Assembly: GCA_012976225.1 (NCBI GenBank)
Contig: JAAVVG010000018.1
Span: 1 to 64,000, forward strand
Direction: 5' to 3'
From: Golubevia sp. BC0850
Taxonomy: Eukaryota > Basidiomycota > Exobasidiomycetes > Golubeviales > Golubeviaceae
Length of the DNA: 64,000 nucleotides
Of this stretch, positions 34,817 through 46,219 are shown piece after piece (the stretch's first letter is position 1; each line of letters starts with the position of its first letter). The notes under the pieces are model-generated. The model saw only the letters and a list, made by a program, of their open reading frames with translations. It did not search any database and was not told the DNA's origin. The position numbers and the translations under genes are program-made.

Positions 34817-37495
34817 TCATCTTCCAGAACTTTGCCAGGTGTTCAAACTTCCACCACTACCACCTAATCCGAGCCCCATAGCGCCACCAGAAGCATGATA
34901 AGAGGAGCTAACTGATGGGACTACCGGCTTTGGTTTATCTCTAGGTTTAGCTCTCTCCCTATAAAGAGTTCTAGCTCCACTTCCTTTCCCAGCTCCAGCC
35001 GATCTCTCCATTTCCAAAGCGAACAGAGCATCCTCCATCTTAACCATCATAGAGGCCTTTCTTTCTTCCTCCTCTTCCGCTTTCAACCTAGTCGAAACGT
35101 CTCCCCAAGCTCCTGCTCGAGTTCCTGTTCCAGAATTGCTCGTATTCGAAGAGGGGAGTAGTTTCGAAGGTCCTGATTCACTTAGACCTGAAGATTCAGA
35201 ATCGCCCGTCTTTACTTGAGGTGCGAACTTGGGAGCTGGAAGACTTGAACCTTTCTTCTCTGCTGCTCCCATTGGTTTAGGTTTCCAACTTCCTCCTAGA
35301 GCGGCATTCATTCCAGCAGATCCACCTCCAGTCATCCAAGATCTGACGCCAGCTCCACCAGTCATTTGAGCTAAGGTCGAGTTAGTCAACTTTCTGCTCA
35401 AATCTTCGCTCATGTTCTTAGCGCTTGGTGGCTTCTTCTTCGCTTTACTTGCAGAAGCAGCGGCAGCCTCCTCACCGACTCCAGCAGATCCGTCCCCACT
35501 TGCAGAGTTAGGGTCCAGCAGAGCGTTGACTTCAGCTAATTCTCTCTTCTGCCTTGCGAGCTGGGCTTTCTCTTCTTTCTGTCTGTCGATTCTCTCCAGA
35601 GCTGCCAGTTGCTTCGTTGGGTCTGAAGAGACCTCTTCGTGATACATCGGTATCTCGGAATCTCCAGCTCCGTCGCTGGTCGAGAAAGTAGGCGGTGGTC
35701 TCTGATGAGAAGACCAACTTCGGTGTCTGGATGCTGAGATCATGCTTTCTGCTAGATTTCTGAACCTGAGATAAGCGGCAGCGGAGAGATATTCCAAGAC
35801 TGCAGGATCGACCTGAAGACCGTTTCGTGAGGCTATAGTTGAGAGGAATACCGAAGAAAGGTCAGGGATCGAACAAAGAGACCTTTGACTCGGAATATTA
35901 GAGAGATCACTCACAGATGCGACTAACGATGGGAGCAAGATGCTCATGATCAATCAGGTCTTTCCCATGCCGATTCCTTCCACCTGGGTTCTCAGCAGCA
36001 GCTTGTGAAACTAATCGCTTTCCGTAGAGAGCTTCTTGTTCCGACTGAGAGAGGTAGAGAAAGGGAGAGCCAGAGGATGTTAATGACAAATCTTTTAGCT
36101 TCTTCACAGGAATTTCTAATAAAGCAACGATAGCTCACATCCAGGTTCACCCCACTACCTCCAAGGATATCTCTGTCGCCTTCGTCATTTCTAGGAGTTG
36201 CAGAGGGAGGACCCATTCCTGATCTAGCTGGTGTCTGATAAGCATTTGAGGTTCCATCATTCGGCGTGGAGGCGTTTGGATTCAAATTGTAGCTCCCTGG
36301 GTGAGCGTTATCTGGGGGGAATGAATGAGAAGAGAAGAGATCGAGACGTTAGTTCAGCTTGATTTGGGGTCAGAGGTCGAACCGCTCTCTCTTGATTCAT
36401 CGACTTCTGAATCCAAAAGAGGCAGTGTTTCTATAGCAAGGGATGGAAAGATGAAGAAGGTGATACTGCGCAGAGCTTCGATCCTTTCCTCCCCTATCTC
36501 TGCCAACCTCTCTAAATCTAGTCTGACGCGTTTCAAAATCACTATTCATCTGAGATTGAACTTGAAAATAGTATCCCCCCACTGATCACAGTCAAGAACA
36601 CGCTTTGAGTATGAGGGCTTCATGTTCCTCACTTCCTCCTCCTTCCTATGTGCTCCACTCCACTTCTCCTCGAGTCGCGGCTTCGTATTGAGCCTCTGAG
36701 ATACTCTCTTGACCAGACGCTGTAGCACATTAATCCACAGAAAGACTCACTCTGACCACTCTGATTCCCGCCTGGATTGAAGTTTCTATTCCCTTGCACT
36801 TGCTGCTGATACGAGCCAGCACCTTGAGGAGTTACATTCGGATACCTTGTCTGGGGAGTTTGATTTACAGTTCTAAGATATTGGCCTCCTTGAACTTGAT
36901 ATGGTCTGATGGGACTATTGGTTGCGGAGGAAGCTTGATTGAGAGAGGACATGTTTCGAGGTAAGGTTGTCCCTCCACCAGTCCCACTACCTTGACCTTG
37001 ATGTTGAGGAATAGGATTCGGATAGAAAGCAGAATTTGCAGAAGGGGATGAAGTATTTCCAATTGGAGCAGGAGATGCAGAGGAGGATGGAACATCACCA
37101 GCTTCAGTTTTGAATCTCTTGTTGGGATGATGATTGTAGTTGTTGTCGGAAGCACTATTGTTCATGTTAACATCTTGAGAATCATCTTGATCATCTTCAT
37201 CTTCTTCTTCTTCTTCTTCATCCTCTCCTTCTATAATACTTGCAGCTGCTCTTGTCGATCTTACTCCTGTTCCTGCTGCTGCTGCTACTGCTGCTTGTTT
37301 CTCTTGTTCAAGTTGCTTCTCCCTCTGTTTTTCTTGCTTGATTCTAGCCCTTCTTTCTCTATCCTTCTTTCGTTTGTTCGCTTGTTGTGCTGCCTTTTTA
37401 TCGGCTGCAGCTTGTGCTAATTGATCTTGTTGAGCTTGGGCTTGAGCTGCTATGGCTCCTCTCGTCTCTCTAGCTGGAGGTGCTTCAGAAGACAT
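34817..37495 (-). CDS. TAF4: TFIID subunit TAF4
   Basis: Four exons (37495-36751, 36311-36139, 36044-35915, 35832-34817) join in frame to 687 residues. The N-terminal 300 residues are Gln/Ala/Asn-rich with a basic coiled segment (KRKKDRERRARIKQEK). The TAF4 domain follows: EQEALYGKRLVSQAAAENPG, HLAPIVSRI, then GLQVDPAVLEYLSAAAYLRF and NLAESMISASRHR. This is the H2A-like histone-fold region that pairs with TAF12. The family block MYHEEVSSDPTKQLAALERI follows, and a C-terminal conserved helix region sits near MTGGAGVRSWMTGG. TAF4 holds TFIID together at RNA polymerase II promoters. Intron 1 is 439 nt, the second longest here; an extra small exon within it is possible. It is divergent from the dehydrogenase gene, with 198 bp between starts. 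Confidence 0.88.
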
Positions 37496-37693
37496 TGCTT
37501 GCAAGGTTGCTTAGCAATCAGCTAATGGATCCCTAGCTGCTAGTATCTTGAACTGGAATTGTGAGAGAAAGAAATTGAACCAAAGGTCGAAAGGATGGCG
37601 TGGGAGAGAGAAGACAAGCTGCCTTGCTGCGAGCTTGCCTTATTCTCTTCCCTCACATCCCTTCCTTCCCATTCTTCCATTGTCTCAATCATT

Positions 37694-39319
37694 ATGGTTT
37701 GGTCAGGAGAAGCATCAGTCAATGGTCAAACAGCTCCAGCTCATTCATCTGTTTTGGCGCCAAATGAGCCAATAGAACCAGCTCCTCAACCTGGCCCACT
37801 GGTCTTCCTCCCAGAAGCAAGCGCTGGATCTCTCTCTACAGCCACTCAGGCCTTCCAGAAAGCAGTAGCCTCATCGGGAATCAATATTCAAGAGAAAGTA
37901 GATTCCGAAACGAGGGGCGTCATTTGGCTAGATCACTCTCCACAGCACCTGGGTCTGCTACAAAAGACTTTGGAGGAGTATCAGGAGATCAGTTGGATTC
38001 AAATGCCAGTGGCTGGGGTAAATGCATATTCTGATCTCATAAAGAAGGAGAACAAGAGGGTTTGGACTAGTGCTAAGGTTAGTATTCAATTGGGAAGGCT
38101 ACAGGAGGGAAAGGTAACAGTGGGGACCTTCCTTCAGTTCCGAAAGCTCATAAGTCATACCTTACACCCAATCTGAGCTGAAGTGGCTGGAAAGAACTTG
38201 ACATCTGGCTATTAAAGATAGCTGATACTGAGGATTTGGATCGTCAACAGCTTCGCAGGTCTAAGCATAGCTGAGCATAGCTGAGCCCGACCGACTATCA
38301 CCTTTCCCCACCCTTATTCTCTTTCTCCCTTCCAGGGCGCGTTCGCTCAACCAGTGGCCGAGCATGCTCTAGCTCTGACCTTCTCTCTCTTGAGATATAT
38401 TCCAGAAAGAGTTAAAGCCACTTCTTGGGGTCCAAAGTGAGTAACTCCCTCTGGCCATCTCCTTCAAACAGTCGAACTCCCCTCTGTTGAACAGCTACTC
38501 CAGGATATATCTTTGAGATCGTTGGCCCAGAGTCACCTAGAAGCTTGATTTGAACGTACATGTTATGAATATTCCATCCCACTTCTGCTCTTTCTATCTT
38601 CTCAGCAAAGGACTTTCTCTCTTCAACAAAAATGTACTAATCGTCGGAGGAGGAGGCATCACTCTCTCCTATATCCTCCAAATCTCTCCTTTCAATTGCA
38701 ACATCGAAGTCCTTCGAAGATCTTCTTCGCCTATAGTAGTCCCCGCGCTCTCCCCAGAACTTTCTTCAAAGATCAAAACATCAGAATCAACTCCAGAAAA
38801 TCTGATGGCAGCTCTACCTTCTGCTGACATCGTCATGATCGCTGCAGCTCTAACTCCTTCAACTCGAGGCATGTTCGGTCTGGATCAATTCAAAGCGATG
38901 AAGAAGGATGCAGTTTTGGTGAACGTCGCAAGAGGTGAACTCGTCAAGACGGGAGACCTGGTTGAAGCTTTGAAAGATGATCTCATTGGTGGAGCCGGTA
39001 TCGACGTTACTGATCCTGAACCGCTTCCAGAGAGCCATAAACTATGGAGTATGAAAGACAAGAACCTTGTCATCACGCCTCATACTGCTGACACTTTTGA
39101 TATGGTGGTGCCCCTTTTGTCAGAAGTGAGTCTATTCCTTCGAATCTCTTCTTGCTGTGTACAAGAAGAGAATAAGCGTTCCCATCGCTATCGTTGACCT
39201 GTTGCCACTTTCCTTCCGCTTCCCCTACTATCTTACAGCGATTCGCAATCAATGCAAAAGCTCTAGCAACTGGTTCGGGAATGTTCGTCGGAGTAGTTAA
39301 TAATGATGAAGGGTACTAG
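37694..39319 (+). CDS. D-isomer-specific 2-hydroxyacid dehydrogenase
   Basis: Four exons (37694-38077, 38336-38436, 38606-39125, 39239-39319) join in frame to 361 residues, the usual length. The family reduces 2-oxoacids such as glyoxylate or hydroxypyruvate with NAD(P)H, usually in the cytosol. Visible features are QMPVAGVNAY, PVAEHALALTFSLLRYIPER, the nucleotide-binding turn VLIVGGGGIT, and the catalytic trio. The trio is Arg in LVNVARGELV, Glu in DVTDPEPLP and His in VITPHTAD. The nucleotide-binding motif has Thr/Leu where many relatives have the third Gly of GxGxxG. An in-frame ATG at 37595 would add 33 residues without family character, so 37694 is preferred. Confidence 0.9.
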
Positions 39320-39445
39320 AAAGCTCAAAAGAGATCTCAGACTCATTGTGAATCAAAGATTTCCAGAAAATTTAAATTATTCGGTTTCTTCTTTCTGCTA
39401 CAAATTGATCAACTCATTACGATCGAAACTTCCTTCTCGGCTCCT

Positions 39446-40742
39446 CTAAGCAAGCAAGATGGTAGGAATGGCGTCGAGTTCTTCGAAGTCCTCAGTCAGA
39501 CCAAGAGAGGCACGCTAGCGAGAAGAAGAGTTTCATCAAGTCAGTTCTGGTATCTAGGTTGGGGTTGATGCAAACTTTCGCTTTGACTCACGATCTCGTT
39601 AGGAGCAGCTCCGAAGTTGTCGCGAGCGTGCTGGTGGAGAAGAGGAGGAAGGTTTGTAGACGGAGATTAGACCTCGATCGAGGGAGAAGTGAAAAGGAAG
39701 TCGAAGAAAAAAGAACTTGCAGAGATGAGACTAGAAAGATTCTCTGCAAAATGAAAGAGAGAATAAGATCAACTGTTAGGAATCAAGACTGCTCTCAGAT
39801 TTGACTCTCGAACTGAACGTACCAGTGTGAGATAGCGCCATCTCTCTTGCCAACTCAGCTGAACGCAATGACTTGGAGATTTTGGCTGGGTCCTGATCTC
39901 CATATTTGTCTAGCATGGCTCTGTCTTCCTTGATACTCTTAGAATAAGCTTCTAGTTGCGCGAGTTTGGAAAAACGTTCGTCCTGGAAGCAAGAAAGAGA
40001 ACGGGGTTGGCAGGTGAGATGCAGAAACATCGACTGTATGCGACAATTTTGGATTTTCAGACCTTTGAAACATCATTGTAAGTACTCACACTTGCAATAC
40101 GACTCTCACGAGCTTCCTCGAGAGTAGTCAAAGTCATTTGAGTTGAGACACGTTCAGCGTCGAGCTCTGCGGTGATTTTGGACAAGACGTTCTTTGCCTT
40201 TGAGAAGAATATCGAAAATTATCATTTTATCAGTTGAAGGTTGAGAGCTGTCTGGACAACCAAGACTCCTTCCAACGCTCACGTCAACAGAGGCCTGAGA
40301 TGAAAAGCAATAGTAGTCTGTGAAAAAGTGATGCCGGTGAATATCTTACTTCACCAAGACGATTCAAATTTTAAATGACTCACAATTAGAGCCTCCGATT
40401 TTCTCTCTTTGGATTCTGTTGTCATCTGCGAGATTGTCCAAGACTTCCTTCACGGCCTGTTGGACTGAGAATCAGAGAGGGGAACAACGGATTGGGATGA
40501 GGCTCATGACAGTGCTCTTCAGACCAAAGGTCTACATACTGATCCCCTTTTCTTTTGGAGCGAGCTTCTCTAACTCCTAAGTAAGTGGGTGGGAAAGGAA
40601 AGTCAAGAAGGTAAGCATGCGAGGCTCAGTTTCCTCCTGGCCCAGAAAGACCTACCTTCAAGGTGAAAAAAGTATTGTGAGTTCTCAACAAATCAACCAT
40701 AGCTTGCAGTTTTTGATCTAGTGAAAGTCCTCTTGGTGCCAT
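39446..40742 (-). CDS. MND1: Meiotic recombination protein MND1
   Basis: Nine exons (40742-40656, 40576-40540, 40464-40384, 40317-40283, 40197-40090, 39982-39823, 39743-39721, 39630-39592, 39514-39446) join in frame to 212 residues, the usual MND1 length. Blocks are LSLDQKLQAMVDLLRTHNTF and ELEKLAPKEKGI, then QQAVKEVLDNLADDNRI and KIGGSNYYYCF (winged-helix domain). A coiled coil (AKNVLSKITAELDAERVSTQ) and the C-terminal SHARDNFGAAPNEI and LGLTEDFEELDAIP follow. MND1 with HOP2 helps Rad51/Dmc1 invade homologous DNA in meiosis. Exons of 37, 35, 23 and 39 nt are very small. The intron after exon 7 has a GC donor (GCAAGT). It is convergent with the dehydrogenase, only 126 bp apart. Confidence 0.93.
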
Positions 40743-41182
40743 TATGGAATGTTGTTGAAATTTGTAGTGGTGGAAAGGAAGAGAGAAAGAACGATCGCGA
40801 ACGAACCTTGACTCATTCGTGAATCGACGCAAATAACTTTTCCCTCCATTTTTTCTTCTTCTTCGGACCAACTCTCCACCCCATCCTCAAAATTCCTAAC
40901 CGAGGAGTAGAATCCAACCTGAGAAGATGAGATAGAAGGACGGATGAAGTCATCAAATGCAAAGTACCTGCTCAAGAGCTGCCTCTTGGTTCTCTTTTCC
41001 TCTCTAAGGCTAGAGAGCTTGGACCACTCCGACTTTCAGTATGGCTGAACACCATTCCTCGTCTGGATCATTGACAGACCAAATGTGACGGAAAAGATTG
41101 CAAGTTAGGCGAGGATGTCTCTAGATCTGATGTTGAACGCCCCTCTCCTTAAAGCAGATTACAGACTTGATTCAAACACAAA
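40743..41182. other. Upstream region of MND1, up to the inverted repeat
   Basis: Single-copy DNA between the MND1 start and the left inverted duplication. It must contain the MND1 promoter. No specific element recognised. Confidence 0.45.
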
Positions 41183-41813
41183 GAAGGTGAAGCTCCCATG
41201 TCATCTCAGCTTTGTTTTTAGTGTCAAGTCTCTACCGTTAATTATATTCGACCTGTTTCCTTCTCGCCTTTTGAGTTCTCCAGCCTTGGTTCGTTCATTT
41301 CTGACCGTCCCTTCTTGCTTGCGACTGATGGTCGTCGATCCACCTCACGCTTCCAAGACCAAATTCTGCCTCCACCTTTCTTCGAAGCCAATAGTCATGG
41401 CATCCAATAGGAGCAATGAGTCTAGAGTGAAAATATTACCGTTGTTGACCTTTGGATGAGATCAAGTGTCCTTATGAATCTGCACTCGTCTCACACCCAG
41501 CGAAAACTTTTCGAGTTGATGAGAGATGATCGATAGTTGTCATTAACTTCAGCAAGGACACTACAAAGATCCAGAAAAAGAAAAGTGGAGCTCGGAGAAT
41601 TCAGGCCCAGAAGAGAAGGAAGAGGAATAGGTGAAGGATACGAACAAGGGGTAAAGACAAGTAGCGGGACACGGGAAAAGAGCAAGAGATATTGGAATGA
41701 GAACGAGATGATTCTGAGTCAGTTATTGACAGTTTGAATTTTGAACTAGAGATTTTAATTAAAGACACCGAGACAGAGGCCAGAGAAAGAGAGAGACAGA
41801 AAAAGGGGTAAAC

Positions 41814-43474
41814 CTAACGACGACCAAAGAAAGCCCCAACCCCACCTTTTGAAGTAGAAGTCGAATCTGAGGTACTAGCATTGTTACTAGACCCAGAAGT
41901 GTTGTTGGTTCCAGAGGTTTCATTGGACTTGTTAATCGACGACGTGGTGTTAGAAGTAGTGGTTCCAGCTCCTCCAGTTTTAGTAGAAGGTGAATCAGTC
42001 CTGTTACTTTGAGTAGAGGTCGAAGTTCCGGTGGGAGCAGAGGAAGTGTTTTTGGAAGCTGGGGAAGCACTAGAAGTCGAAGATCTGTTGAAATCAGATC
42101 TTGCAGTACTAGTGGTAGTTTTATTGGGGGAAGAAGAAGTAGCGTTTGAACTATTACCACCTAAAGAAGATTTGTTCGATTGAGTAGTTGAGGAGTTGGA
42201 ATCGGCGTTGTTTCCGAAGGATGATCCTGTTAGATACAATACAAAAGAGCAGTGAGAAGGGTCAATCAAAATCGCTTCTTCAGAAGTAAGCTTGAAGAAG
42301 CTCACCAGTTCCAGTAGTTGAAGACCCATTGTTGTTTCCTATCGTGTCATGATCATATTCAGTAGTCGTCAAAAGAAAGAATAGGAAGTCGACAAATGTC
42401 GAAAGTATCGCCAAAAGCAGTTGAGAAGGGAGATGAACGAAGAGATGAAAAGCTGTTGTGAGCATTAGGTTATTTCTTGTCAAGAAAGTGTCTCTCATTT
42501 CCATAACGTCGTATTGTAGCATCTTATGCAATGACTCTTTGTGAAAAGCGCTTTGCGAACATGCACTTTTCAGAGGTTCCAAGTTCTGTGCAATCGATGA
42601 GAAAACTTACCAGAGTTTCCGACCGTGGATCCAAGATTGGAGTTGGAGTTGGAATTGGAGTTGGAGTTGGAATTGGTTGAGCTTGAATTGAAGTTAGATC
42701 CAGAATTTGAATTTCCACCGATGTTGGAGGTGTTACTTGCTCCAGTAGAATTTGTGGCACTGTTTGATCCGTACCCTCCATTTCCAATTGGAGTCGAGTT
42801 GTTTGAGTTGCCACCGTAACTTGATTGGTTTTGGTTCGACTTATTGTTGCTCAAGTTTGAGATCGTTCCAACTTCATCATCTTGTTGACGGTTTGACTTT
42901 TCAAGAATGAGATGTTGGTTGAGAAAACACAAAAAGATGAATAAAAGGTCAGAAAGAGGCAAAAATGGTGTTGACGTAGAAAGTGAGGCTTGCGAAAACT
43001 CACGTTGTTACCACCACGTCCAGAACTAGAATTCTCATTAGAAGAGTTTGAACTCAAATTCATGTTTCCAAATGACTAGAGAAAGAAAGAGGGTAAAAAA
43101 TATCGAAACTTCAACCTCCGAAGCTCTAGCGACCCAAAACCATCTCTCATCGAAAAAAAAGAAAGAGAACTTACATTATTAACACCACCACGGTCGTTAT
43201 TGCCATACCCATTTCCACTGAGGTTTACAGATCCAGTACTTTTGTTAGATTGATTCTGGTTAGAACCTTGATTGGACGTACCATTTCCATTTCTGGGAAC
43301 TTCAGGCATGTTCCCATTGCCGATCTTATTCGAAGCATTCAAAGCCTTATCGCTCTTCTTATCTTTCTTTTTTCCATAAGGTCCTTCGAAATTCTTAGTC
43401 GTGTTTCCTTCCTCTTGGGTTCCTGAATTTCCTTTGGAATAACCAGATCCAGGTCCAGTGGCTAGAGGTTCGTT
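41814..43474 (-). pseudogene. 5'-truncated copy of the Asn/Ser-rich gene
   Basis: Equivalents of exons 2-6 are present with intact splice sites: 43474-43175, 43075-43004, 42896-42611, 42338-42306 and 42226-41814. Exon lengths match the right copy except exon 4, which is 9 nt shorter (minus 15, plus 6). The frame is still open to the same stop. Exon 1, with the start codon, TATA box and promoter, is missing because the duplication stops in intron 1. The sequence upstream gives no in-frame ATG before exon 2. It is therefore probably not translated as such, although the lack of decay implies a young copy or recent gene conversion. Confidence 0.8.
42540..42572. repeat. 33-bp segment inverted relative to the right copy
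   Basis: The segment starts TGTGAAAAGCGC and ends GTGCACTTTTCA, so its ends form an imperfect inverted repeat (TGAAAAG ... CTTTTCA). It reads the same on the plus strand here and at 60320-60352, although the surrounding 2.3-kb copies are in opposite orientation. One copy has thus flipped this block. It lies in the intron between exons 4 and 5. Confidence 0.9.
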
Positions 43475-43795
43475 CTGATGCGAGAGGACAAAGGGAAAGA
43501 AGGGGGGGGGGTTGGACTGACGAGTCTGACCGAGCAAATAGTATTTATGGTAGATCAAGTCTGAAATTGAAGGTAATTGGAAGAAGGGAATGGGAAATTG
43601 AAGGGCAAAGGGATCGTGAGACGTGCTGGGAGAGCTTGGCTCTACTAGCTTCTGATTGACGAGCTGAAGACCGCAATCAAACCCTTAAAGATCAGTGAGT
43701 GTTCCTTGTTTGAATGTGAAGTCGAAATTGAAATCGGATGAATGCTGATGATACAATTACAAATTGAGCGTGAATCTTCCTTCCTCTTCACCCTT

Positions 43796-46000
43796 TCACT
43801 TTCTTTTCCCCTTGCTATTCTTCCCTTTCTGTATTAGCTTCTCCCCACCATCCTGATCACCTTTTCTCTTCTTAAATTTTGGATTCCCTCTATCTTCCTT
43901 TCCACCAGCAGCAGTGTCAGTGTAATTCCCATCAACATCCTCTGAATCTTTCCCTCTTTCCAATATCAGCTTCAACCTTCTTCTTTCCCTCATGTTCTCC
44001 AGTCTCTTCAAAATCCCAAGATTCAAATCTGAATCATTGCTCAAACCAGGAGAAGCAGGAGTTTTCGGAGCATTAGAACTTGAAGGAGAATTTTGACCAG
44101 AATTGTTTGAGCTGCTCGAATTTCCATTCGAATTAGAACCTTCTTGCAAGATTCCCCAAGCTCCTGGTGGGATTTCAGCTTCAGGCTGGGAAATTGGATC
44201 GGTACCTTGGTTTGTGTCTGAAGAGAAAAGAGTGTTGGTTGAAGGAGCAACTTGATTGGAAGCTGTTGGAGCAGGATTCGAGACTCTATGCCAGACTTCA
44301 TAATTGTCTAGCATCTCTTGAATGACTTGAGAGACCATTGGAAGAGAGATATTCAGACTAGCTATGAAAGTGAGGACATCGTTCTTAGGAGGTAAAGGTC
44401 TTTGACTTTCCAGGTCGGAGGAGCTCAAGTTGAAGTTCTGCTTGTTGACTTCTAGATTCAGGTTTCCTTCCACCATCGGCTGAGAAGAATGAGCTGAAGA
44501 AGATGCAACAGATGAGTTTGAAGTGACTGGAAAGCCAGCCTCTTCACATTTCCTTCTCCAATTTGATCTCCTTTCCTCCATTCCTTTCCAGCTATCTTCT
44601 AGTTTCTTCCTAGCGGGTGGATGAAGGGAGAGAGCCAGAAGAAGAGATGCAACTGCGATGATGTAGGGAGGATAGAGCAAAGGAATGTCCGTTCTATAGG
44701 TGTCATTGATAATAAACCTGAATGAGAAGAAGAAGAGGGAAGTCGGGTGAGCAGCAATATCGAGATGAGGTCCAGCCTAAAACACTCACCAAGCCATCTG
44801 TAAAGCCTGCTCATCTAATTCATCAATTTCCCAATCAATACTTTGATCTCCATCTCCTCTTCCCTTCGACTGGATTCCACCTCTCGAACTTCCATTCCTC
44901 CCAATCTCTCCATCTTCTTCCAAAGCGCCTTCTTCTACTTCCATCCCAGAGCTTCGACTTCCAAATCCAGAATTGGACCCCCGATTTCCATTGAACCCAG
45001 CAGTTTGAACTGTCCCAGGCTTAGGGGGTAACGAGCTCAATCCCTTTCCAATTCCTGGAGACGACATCTGTTTCGCTTTGCCTTTGTCGAATTTACTTGG
45101 GGCAGCATTGCTGTCTTGCTGAGAAGGCGTAGATGGAGTTCCTTTTCCTTTACCTCGACCAAAGTTCTCTGAGATAGAAGTCAAACTTCGATAGGCGTGA
45201 TGAATTATCAAGTCGAAATCTAGTTCTTCGAGGAGGTAGAATTCCATCTCTGCTAAGAGCGAGGGTGACGGCGGGGCACTCGCGTTAGGCAAATCTGGAT
45301 AAGTTTGAAATCAGAATGAGTCCAATGTCAGAGAATGAGCTGATAGACTGCGAGAGTAGTTGAGTCACAGGAGTAGCAACTTCTCTGGAGAAGAGACCTC
45401 CCTCTTAATTCCAATCTGCCAGATCCAAACACTTGTTAGAAGTCAACTGATCATCCCAAGATGCCCAAACACTATTCATATTGCCATCCCTCTTCAAGAG
45501 AAAGCGCCAATCTTACTCACCTCCCCAAACCTTTGCAGCTTCCTGACACACACTTCTGACATGAACTGGACTCTCTTCCACCTTTGCAGCTACATAAACG
45601 CATGCACTAGCTACCAAACAAGGATCTGGTGATTCAGCATAAGGTACCTTTGCGAAGAACCTTCTTGCATAGACGCAAGCGGTTGCAGAACACCTCTGTC
45701 TTAATCCCAACCTCTTACAAAGAGTAGTGATCGAATTGCATAGGAAAATTCCGATGGCTAGAGTCTCATCTAATGAGTATAAAGTTGATGAAGATGAAGT
45801 AGCGAATTGAGACGATTTCGATCTTGAAAGAGATAACTGATGATGAGTTAGTTGCCATCGATTGCTGGGAGTGTAAGATGGATAGAAGGTGGGAGAAGCT
45901 GTCAGATGATCCTAGATCTTCTTCTGATTAGCTTTGAATCCACGGCCTGCTAGAGATCTCAAACTTACGACTGGGAAGAGAGCCAATAGTTAGCTGCCAT
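43796..46000 (-). CDS. SSN8: Cyclin C (SSN8/SRB11), enlarged
   Basis: Four exons (46000-45969, 45864-45521, 45294-44790, 44717-43796) join in frame to 600 residues, about twice the usual cyclin C. Exon 1 encodes only MAANYWLSSQ, the conserved start of the family. The first cyclin box contains FLCNSITTLCKRLGLRQR, then CLVASACVYVAAKVEESPVH. The second has LLAEMEFYLLEELDFDLIIH, LQMAWFIINDTYRTD and LLYPPYIIAVASLLLAL. Cyclin C pairs with CDK8/SSN3 in the kinase module of Mediator. Two insertions are unusual: about 110 Gly/Ser-rich residues between the HHAYRSL and LQMAWF blocks, and a long Ser/Asn-rich C-terminal region ending in a Lys-rich tail. Helix NDVLTFIASLNISLPMVSQV continues the second box. 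Confidence 0.93.
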
Positions 46001-46219
46001 TCTTGTCCTCTAACCAGAGGTTGGCGGAGGAGAAGGCATTCTTTAAAGTCAAAGTCACCACAATACTCGAGACTTCTGATGCGAAAATGGGTTTCAGACG
46101 ATTTCTTTGGTTTCTTTCAGCTTTCAGAAGGCTACAAATTTTTTCAAGCAGAGAAAATGGCGGAAGGATGTTTGAACAGAAATCGGACCCAAACTTCCTT
46201 TCGACTTCTCGCCACCTGC

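Larger units (their letters stand above)
41183..43511 (-). repeat. Left copy of a 2.3-kb inverted duplication
   Basis: Read on the minus strand this segment matches about 59371-61709 of the plus strand almost base for base, introns and 3' flank included. Visible differences are scattered single bases, a 15-nt gap, one extra 6-nt AACTCC-type unit, and a 33-bp local inversion at 42540-42572. The edge at 43502-43511 is a G10 run, matching a C12 run at 59371-59382 in the other copy. The edge near 41183 is a plain break, inside the first codons of a short frame in the right copy. Confidence 0.93.

Noticed and set aside
37595-37693. Upstream ATG extending the dehydrogenase by 33 residues
   Set aside because: The extension is Cys/Ser/Leu-rich without family character; the ATG at 37694 gives the usual length.
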